Positions 56,672-64,000 of a stretch of 64,000 nucleotides of DNA are shown piece by piece (position 1 is the first letter of the stretch; the number at the start of each line of letters is the position of its first letter). Position numbers and translations under genes: made by a program. The stretch comes from Platerodrilus igneus (Eukaryota > Arthropoda > Insecta > Coleoptera > Lycidae), in contig JARFIW010000999.1 of the NCBI GenBank assembly GCA_036346225.1, positions 851,001 through 915,000 on the forward strand, given 5' to 3'. Below the pieces are notes generated by a model. That model saw only the letters and a program-made list of their open reading frames with translations, was not told the origin of the DNA and did not search any database.

Positions 56672-58653
56672 TGTCAACTAAAAATCCCTCGTGAATATCA
56701 GATAGCAAATTGGATCTCTATATAACATAAACGACTACCTTACCTGATGTCACAAGGTCGAGAATTTCTTATTAATGATGGAAGTCCAAGGTAAAGATGG
56801 ATGGAAAACGGCTTGAGGAAAAGAAAAACTCTTTAGAGATAAACGGCTAGTAGAGTGTTAGCTCTGGGTAGATCATGAGCTTGGGTCATGGGTTGTCTGT
56901 TGACCAAAAATATAGATAAAGAGCGCCACCGTATTTTTCAATACAACAACATACAAAGATACATACTTGTATTAGGGGGATGCGGAAACCTCAAGTCTAC
57001 ACCGCTTATATAGCTACCAAACCTCTATATTAACCTTGCAAAACACTTACCAAAATATCTATTGCCAGATGTGTTACAGATGTCTCGACTTAACCTGTGA
57101 ACAAACAAATGCACAACATGGACACCGTTGGTGTCCTTAAAAAATTCACCAAAAACAATATAATTGAATTTAAGTTCCAAAAATATATACACGCAGGGTA
57201 TTTGTTGTCTTTAAACACGGTTAACCTTTTGCTTATTAAGGATCTATAAATTTCACTTGAATTTTTAATAATAAAAGAGTTAAGCAAAAATAAATTCTAT
57301 TCAATTAAATTGTCTTAGCTTGTTTCAGTATTAACCTTTTCAACAAAAATTCACATAAAAAGAAACTAGTATGGTTCTGTCTTCAAAAAAAACACAAGGA
57401 CCTTTAAATTGAATACTTCTACATAAGTTTACTATAAGGTATATACTTTCTTAATAATTCATATTTCAAATTTTAATTATAGTCATCTGTAGTACTACGG
57501 TCGACTTTACAAGTAAGAAATTAGATTTTTTAACGTCTTAAAAAATGTATCCTTCAAACAAAGAGTTAGCTTTACTTTATATCTTAAAAAAATTCATCAT
57601 GTTCTTTAGAATTAAAATACATGACCTCAAAATAACCAAAGATATTTTTAAAGTAACACAAAATAACATGTGGTAATTATGTTGAATAACTAGATATTTT
57701 TGACATCGTATGTCAATAACAACAACTTTTTTACTGTAGTCACTACTGTCTGCTTGTGAAACAAATACCATAGGCAAACTACATAGCCATCTTTAAAATT
57801 TTGTAAAGTTACAACTTTAATACAGGATCTTTCTTTTTCTAAATGTATTTTAAGATAACTAAATCCAAGTAAAATTTCAACGTTCGATCATTCATAAAAC
57901 ATTTAAATAAATATAACTGGAATTAAAGATTAAATGTCACTCACGTGCAGAAGTACAGTTCAATCAAAAAAATTTGAACTTTTAGACAAGAACCAAATAA
58001 CACCAGATGTGGATTATTCCATATACATCTGCGATGCATGCAACAGGAAGCATACCATTACGACTGAATTTTTATGCTGGAATTATAAAAGATCTTCCGA
58101 ACAAAATATTATCTAACCAAACCAAATCTCCATTAAGTATGTCCTATTATTTTCTTGTATTCTAAATCTCAAACTAAATATTCATTTCAGTGATATTTAT
58201 TGTATTTATGTTATTTATGATATTGCATGTTTTAATGATGGGGGCTTCTATCTTCTTCGGCCTGCAGGAATCAACCAACTCGCTGAAGGTGGAATACAAA
58301 ATAAAACCATCACCCAATTGCTGTCAGGAACCACATTCAGACACGAAGGTTAAATTAATTAAACCTTCTTGCAAACCGTATTGCAGGCCATGTACTTGGA
58401 TACCATATTGACCTTTCTACGCTGCGGAGAACAACTTACCTGTTCAAGCGCTGGTAGAAAAGTGACACGAAATGACAAACACACGATTCGTATTATAGAA
58501 ACTTAGACCTCTAAAGCGAAGGAGCGCATAATCTATTATATACTTTATGAATTATTTTAAGTGATCAGATATTTATAAATTATAATTTTATTTTATTGAA
58601 ACATTATATTAGATTAATAAAGAAAGCGTAACTGAGTAAAAAAACATGTTACA
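56672..58653. mobile_element. 1982-bp solo LTR inserted in the BEL integrase
   Basis: Starts TGTCAAC and ends ATGTTACA, flanked by AGAC at 56668-56671 and 58654-58657. The integrase frame is continuous across the site if insert and one repeat are ignored. A segment near 56785-56935 (GGTAAAG..ATGGAAAACGGCTT and GAGCGCCACC) resembles 61875-62035 and, more weakly, 26165-26260, so these LTRs may be related. It holds two small open stretches, 57934-58113 and 58190-58408. Confidence 0.85.
57934..58408 (+). other. Two small open stretches in the LTR with possible intron, function unknown
   Basis: 57934-58113 is a 60-codon ORF. 58190-58408 is a 73-codon ORF starting with a hydrophobic segment and ending Cys-rich (KPSCKPYCRPCTWIPY). 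Between them lies a possible 53-bp intron, GTATGT at 58137 to TTTCAG at 58189. A + frame just upstream (about 58008-58136, with SAMHATGSIPLRLNFYAG) would splice in phase to the second ORF. AATAAA occurs at 58617. I do not recognise any of it, and on this length it may be chance. Confidence 0.2.
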
Positions 58654-58657
58654 AGAC

Positions 58658-59715
58658 ATTTACATCCTGTAAATCGAACAACTCAATTTTTATTATCTCC
58701 AAATTATTGGATCTTGTCCGCAAAGAGGGCTATTTGACAATGTTCGAAATCCTGCATTTGTTGTTTTTGTGTAAACTCCGTGGCTTTATGCCCCCTTATG
58801 GGGATTTACTAGCTTCTTGGTTAACTCAAGGTAAGGCGTTTTTACATACAGGAGTCGACTTTGGTGAACCTTTCTCTCACGATGAATCGGTGTCGTGGCG
58901 CAAAATCATTGAAAGCGTATATTTGCTTATTTATTTGTTTCAGCACTAAAGCTATCCATTTGGAATTAGTGTGTAACTTGTCGACAGACGCTTTCTTGGG
59001 TGCTTTACGTCGATTTATTGCTCGAAGAGGCATAGGTATTCAAATCCATTGTGATAATGGCACTAATTTCATTGGGTCCTCTCGTGAAATCTCTCAATTG
59101 ACGCGGCATTTGCAAGCATTGAGTTAATCGAATTTGTGTTTAATCCTTCTGCTGCTCCTCATTTTAGTGGGTTGTGGGAGGCCGGGATTAAATTGGTAAA
59201 ATCCCATTTGAAAAAAATTATCGGTGAACAAATTTTGTCGCTTGAAGAATTCTTGACGGTATTGATTCAAATCGAAGCGATTCTCAACTCACGTCCACTA
59301 TGCGCACTGAGTTGCGAACCACATGATTTTTCATATTTGACCCTGGGTCATTTTCTTAATGTTGAACCAGTCTCGGTGTTACCAGATCCGGATTTGTTGT
59401 CCATAAACCCCTCTCCTTTAAATCGCTGGCAACTGTTGCAGCCAATGCAACAAGGGTTTTGGAAAAAAATGGAGTGCTGAATATCTGCACACGCTGCAAC
59501 AGAAAGGTAAGTGGTTGCGGAATTCCGCTACCCTACCTATTGATTCGCTTGTCCTCTTAAAGGAAGAAACTAACCCCCCTCTACAGTGGCATTTAGGAAG
59601 AGTAGTGGATGTTCATCCTGGTAGGGACGGTATCGTTTGGGTAGCTACAGTCAAGACATCTCAAGGATTAGTTAAACGTCCTCTGGTGAAACTATGTTTA
59701 CTGACAGTTACTTAA
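58658..59715 (+). pseudogene. BEL/Pao integrase core and C-terminus
   Basis: From 58658 the HHCC region continues with LLSPNYWILSAKRA, then FLHTGVDFGEPF near 58834 (first catalytic Asp), KAYICLFICFSTKAIHLELV near 58905, IQIHCDNGTNFIGSS near 59040 (second Asp), SGLWEAGIKLVKSHLKKIIG near 59166 (the catalytic Glu lies in WEAG) and ILNSRPLCAL. After a shift near 59478 the end is LVLLKEETNPPLQWHLGRVV and a DGIVWVATVKTSQGLVKRPL segment to the stop at 59715. Shifts also lie near 58740, 58880 and 59125. All three catalytic positions remain but not in one frame. Confidence 0.88.
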
Positions 59716-59811
59716 TATTTAATGGTATGTATACATATATTCACTTATATAAGTTTGTCGGTTTAGGTTTAGCTATAATTATTTTTAAATTTAAAATATA
59801 GTTTATACTTA

Positions 59812-59826
59812 TTTTGGTGGGCGGGA
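59812..59826 (+). promoter_or_regulatory. Polypurine tract before the BEL 3' LTR
   Basis: TTTGGTGGGCGGGA lies directly before the TGTTCGG start of the 3' LTR, the expected place for plus-strand priming. Confidence 0.6.
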
Positions 59827-60221
59827 TGTTCGGTCTCTTTGTCGCACGTTGTCATGGTTAAATTTAAGGTTGTAGTTGTAAATCAAATACTAAAGCTGTC
59901 ATCCCTGGTCCCGTTATATTCTGTCGTAAAACCTCGTTTGTACATGTGAAAATTAAGTTGAAAAGGGGTAGTCACAAACACTTTCTCATCGACATCGAAG
60001 CGAAACAGTTGTTCGTTCGGTAAAATGAGTTAGTCAATAGTGCCACCGAATGTGACTTTATCGATAAAACTCTAAAAAACACAGTGAAAGTGCAAACGTA
60101 ACACATACTATAATTCGCATTCAGTCCACTTAGTTGTAGAGTAGGAACTACACCTTAGAACAATAAAACAACACGGAGGTAAGTCGATATACAAATTTCC
60201 AAAACCCTCCTTTTTTAAACA
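59827..60221 (+). repeat. 3' LTR of the BEL/Pao element
   Basis: 395 bp, TGTTCGG to TTTAAACA, followed by the target duplication GTGAC. Intact, unlike the 5' LTR. Confidence 0.9.
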
Positions 60222-60226
60222 GTGAC

Positions 60227-61554
60227 TGTTGAGAGGGTAGTCGAATAAACCCATTTGGCGATGAATTAGAAGTTGGGCGTGGAGATATCCACAGATTTTT
60301 GACAGAATTCAAAAAACATGGATAGAATTGAAATGGACCGGTTCCAAAGCAATAGAGGCTGGAAATGATTAACTCAATGAAACATTAACTCGATCCTGGC
60401 CATGGAATTCTTCATCTACACTAAGGCTCAACTGTAAGTTTAATAACTAGTTATAAATTTCGGTGGCAATTATTCATTATATTTGTTCAATTAAATATTG
60501 TTGAAATTATACAACGTCCACGATTAGTGTAAAGTATACTGTTAATTTTATTAGATGTATCAAACTTGAAGGTTTAAATAACTTAACAGGTTATGTTGCA
60601 TGCAGCATAAAATATAGTAAATTTAGCGACTAATTAGCTGTGTTCAAATTTTATTTAATGAAATTAATGTCACGCGATAGGTAGAAAAGTTTGTAAATTG
60701 TAAAGAAAGCAAAGGTATTAATTGAATGCTAGTGTTATAGTTTAACTAATTGTATGTTCTTTTCGTTTATAGTTATTTAAAGCCACTTTAAATTAAACGC
60801 TTTGCCAGCAACTTGTATTTACTGTGCTACAAAATCTTGGTATCTTAACAAGTTATGTCTATAAATGTATTGCTGGTATTTGAAGCAAACATTGAGCAAT
60901 TCTTCCTGTAATTGAGCGATTATAAATAAAACAATAAATCGATCAGTAGAAGTTATTTGTTGGTTTGCTTATACGTTATCAAAATTGTCTTGACGAGGAA
61001 CTATTAGAGAGTTAACTTGACAATCATGTTCAAGTTCATTTCTCAATTCTTGTATTATCAGCAAAACACATCTCGTTTCCAGTGATCAGATGGCTGCTAC
61101 CAAGATTATCCACTAATTCATCTTCATCTTTCTCTCTGGAGTCTTCAGCTGTTAACACGAGACTGCCTGGCGGTTTTATTTAGAGTGTACTTACCTATTT
61201 ATCAGATGCATAAGCTAAATTTAATGCTTCTTGCAGGGTAATTCCATTAAAATATTGAATATATAACATTAGTCAATTCTCAGAGCAAAGCACCCGGTGG
61301 TCGCTTATGGGGATATTCATAGCGGCTTTAGACAAATGGCGATCCCAGGTAAAACACATTTGGCGCCCCTCCCGCTTGTATCATTAAATAATAATTATTA
61401 AAATATAAGATATATAAAAGAATTATCACAGTATTCGGTATATATTTGAAAGTAAAATTGAAGCAACTGTGATTTAGTAACAATTTAGTCTAATACAAAT
61501 AATATTGATCTTAATGATATTGATATAAAATCAAATATAAAGTATTAAAATTTA
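60227..61554. other. AT-rich stretch, nothing recognised
   Basis: No coding frame, terminal repeat or RNA gene found between the BEL element and the hAT remnant. Confidence 0.4.
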
Positions 61555-61789
61555 ACTTATCTAGCGTTTTTGGTAGCAAAATCGTTCATAATTTCGGAAA
61601 AGTTAAAGGTACGGGTAATGCTGTTTTCAATGGAAATCACAGATAGATTAACTAATCTATCTTGCGACATCGTGGAGCGCAAATATGTTTTTAATCAATT
61701 TTAATTTTGAGAAGCTTTGCTCTCCACTGGCCACTGTCACATGAGTGGTAAGAAAATCCATAATGCTATGTATACATTGGGCATAATAT
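61555..61789 (-). pseudogene. hAT transposase C-terminal (dimerisation) fragment
   Basis: Minus strand: HVTVASGEQSFSKLKLIKN near 61735-61680, then RLVNLSVISIENSITRTFNF and EIMNDFATKNAR ending at about 61562. This VASGE-SFSKLKLIK..RL--LS-ISIEN pattern is the dimerisation domain of hAT transposases of the ZMYM/TTF-finger type. One stop in the middle. Its upstream half lies beyond the LTR, at 63824-64000. Confidence 0.75.
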
Positions 61790-63823
61790 TGTTACACTAT
61801 TTTTTCTATAGTGTCTTTACTCTACCTTATTGGTCGCAGGTCCTCAATAAATTATGAGGGGTTCCTGTCTAAGGTTTAAGCCCAGGGTAAAGAATATGGA
61901 AAATGGCTTTAAGTATAAAAGGACCCTCTAAAGAGATCTTCCAGCCAGCTAAGCTTCTTCAACTTAGGGCAGAGCTAAGAGCTAGGGTCGTAGGATGGTA
62001 TACGATAATAAAAGAATTTTTAATGGACGCCACCATATCTTAATAACAGTTATAATGAGTAACGATCCGAAGATAAGATACGGAAATCTTCGAAATGAAA
62101 AAAATTCTTAACGAGCAAAACATAGAATTATAATACTTACTTATGACTCTGCAAACTGGAATTGGAACGACGATCTCGTACTATCTGAAAATTTAATCAC
62201 TTCATAGCATTTTGGAGCTAGGGCTATATTAGAGCCTAGTCACTTTATCACAAAAAAATTAATTCCAAAAAGCTTAACTAGTCAAGATTATACCTCAAAA
62301 AATTTTCAAACAATAACAATAATCTATCCTTCTTCACTACAAAAATTTTATAAATATGGTTGCTTGCTTTTAGAGAAAAATTATTGTCGACTTCAATGAA
62401 AGAAAGCTTTAAAACAACTTAGTGCACTTTCTATTGATTTACAAAAAAATATATACATCAATTGTACAATTTTACACGTATTGAAGCTTTTTAGATATCT
62501 ACCTTTAATAATGTCTAAGAGTAGTCTCTTATTATTTGTATGAATTTTGCAAGTGCTAATTTATTATAGTTCGTTAGGAGAATTAAAGTATTTTTGTTAA
62601 TATTCTACAACTTGTGTTTGAATATTGAAATAGGATCCTGTTTTGGCTTACATATAATTAATTAAATATATTGACTTTTCTTAAACTGCATAACTTATAT
62701 TTTTAATTAATTTAATTTCTTGAATCAAAGGCCAAAAATACTTATGGTCTGAACTAGTCTGTATTTTAATTGTGCTGTCAAAAAAACTTTGATTTTATAA
62801 TGTGACAAACAAATACTAACGTGTCACGTGCTTAGTTACGAGTACATTTTAGTGTAACCTTTTAAATTCAAATAAAGTTATCTTATAGAAATTTCTTTGT
62901 GTTCGTAAGAACATTTATGCAATATTCAACTATTAAATTCTGAACAAAAATTACGTGTACCAATTTAAATCACTATATAAAATTTACAAAAAATTATTAT
63001 TACATTTCCAGTAATGGTTCCGTGAAACGAAAATTGAACCGGAATGGAGAAGACTCACCACAAATAATCCCCTAGATCAGCGTTCCTTAACCTTCGATGC
63101 AGTTACAACAACAACAGGTCCGCGAAGTTCACACGTGTTTGACATTACAGCTTGACTTCTATACAAAACTTCTTTCGATACTCCATAGCAACACTCAACC
63201 ATTTGAACTTTCAATACTGCATAATAAAAAAAATTGTGCTTCAGTATTCTATAACAATTAGATTAAAGCTTGCGTTTCAATACTCCATAACAATTAAATT
63301 AAAATTTGCGTTTTACTACTCCATAACACTTAGATTCAAACTTGCGCTGAAAGGAATCGAGAAAATGATTTAAATGCAAAATTGAAATTTATTCACCTAC
63401 CGTAGATGATGTTTACTCTCCACCAATAATAAGTCGATTAAACTATAAATTGGTATAATGGTATTTGTGGCACCATGCCACCTGCCTCTGGGACTGCATG
63501 TTTTCTAAGAAACCTGCTGACCCACCTCGTCACAAACTTGATTATCCGATCACATTCGTACGTTAAATGGGAATTTTAGCCTCAAAGCAAATTATTACTA
63601 GAGCACGCGCAGAAGACCGAATTTTTGCATCAACACATACACAGATAAAAGGAAACCTAAATTCTACTTCGAGTCCAAGACATAGGCGGAGTTCTAAGTA
63701 ACAAATAGATACTATATTGTTAAAATAGGAATTTGGTATTTTCTGTATAATAAAGGATTTTTGTTAAATAGATATTTAGAACACAAGCGTACATTAATGA
63801 AGCAGGTAATCGTATTCGTTACA
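61790..63823. mobile_element. 2034-bp solo LTR splitting the hAT transposase
   Basis: Starts TGTTACA and ends CGTTACA, flanked by ATAT at 61786-61789 and 63824-63827. hAT coding sequence lies on both sides in the same strand. The region 61875-62035 resembles part of 56672-58653. A tandem repeat is near its right end. Confidence 0.75.
63184..63345. repeat. ~50-bp tandem repeat inside the LTR, about four units
   Basis: Units share TACTCCATAACAATTAAATT and a following AAAATTTGCGTTT-like part. The + ORF 63152-63373 is produced by this repeat. Confidence 0.6.
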
Positions 63824-64000
63824 ATATCCACGAACCTGTTCGGGCACACGTAACGCAAAAGCTCAGAGCCTTCCGCCATTTCCTGCTCGCTCGGATACAG
63901 GAAATATTTTTGCCAAAGTTTTCAGTTCGGTTAAGTGGCTGGTTCCGTCAATATCACTTTGCACCTCATCAGAAAGCAGATGTTCCAGTTCTTTACACCG
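63824..64000 (-). pseudogene. hAT transposase fragment, right part (runs off the window)
   Basis: Minus strand reads CKELEHLLSDEVQSDIDGTS, then HLTELKTLAKIFPVSERAG near 63930-63880. The D-I-D-G..L..EL pattern lies some tens of residues before the dimerisation domain in ZMYM-like hAT transposases, so this is the piece upstream of 61789. A stop lies near 63868. Confidence 0.5.

Larger units (their letters stand above)
47934..60221 (+). mobile_element. BEL/Pao LTR retrotransposon, complete outline, heavily interrupted
   Basis: Both LTRs share sequence throughout and are flanked by the 5-bp duplication GTGAC (47929-47933 and 60222-60226), so the whole 12.3 kb is one insertion event. Order: 5' LTR, leader, gag, protease, RT, RNase H, integrase, polypurine tract, 3' LTR. 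Later insertions are at 48267-49083, about 49200-49835, 50283-52295 and 56672-58653, with a further interruption near 52900-53215. Without them the element is about 6.5 kb, normal for BEL/Pao. Stops and shifts in every gene show it is dead. LTR divergence by eye is roughly 8-10 percent, so it is not young. Confidence 0.9.

Overview
The window looks like one AT-rich stretch of an insect (at least arthropod) nuclear genome. Spliced exons with GT..AG introns, endogenous errantivirus-like copies, BEL/Pao, Gypsy, Copia, Penelope-like, mariner, hAT and non-LTR relics, and a tRNA-derived SINE all point that way. I cannot name the order or species. No rRNA gene, CRISPR array or bacterial operon is visible.

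The only convincing host gene is on the + strand. Eight exons (7545-46539) encode the C-terminal ~525 residues of a DNAJC16-type protein: thioredoxin-like region, one membrane segment, and a C-terminal region ending at a normal stop, followed by AATAAA. The J domain must lie upstream of the window. Introns are of two kinds: four of 45-51 bp, and three of 8.7, 15.9 and 12.6 kb that are packed with transposons.

Layout: 0-7.45 kb, a minus-strand RNase H scrap, a broken CXC-motif ORF with ~142-bp repeats, and two broken non-LTR elements. 7.5-8.0 kb, exons 1-2. 8.0-16.6 kb, mariner end, hAT element holding a 396-bp solo LTR, and a duplicated LTR-element gag on the minus strand. 16.7-17.1 kb, exons 3-4. 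17.2-33.0 kb, a 1.74-kb solo LTR, a SINE, and two rearranged minus-strand errantivirus-like copies (gag, protease, RT, integrase, env), interrupted by a Penelope-like fragment and by an LTR that itself holds another LTR. 33.1-33.5 kb, exons 5-6. 33.5-46.1 kb, a Gypsy integrase joined to a tRNA-Lys copy, a Copia RT cut by a SINE, a 2.5-kb mosaic of five minisatellites, and little else. 46.1-46.5 kb, exons 7-8. 47.9-60.2 kb, one BEL/Pao element with matching LTRs and a 5-bp target duplication, itself hit by at least four later insertions. 61.5-64.0 kb, a minus-strand hAT transposase split by a 2.0-kb LTR.

Most element boundaries rest on target-site duplications read directly from the sequence, so the order of insertion can be reconstructed. 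All transposon reading frames seen carry stops or frameshifts; none looks able to move by itself. The strongest unusual signals are the extended tRNA-Lys copy fused to an integrase (37.15 kb), the nested LTRs whose removal restores coding frames, the decamer satellite mosaic, and an element that hit exactly the BEL gag start codon.
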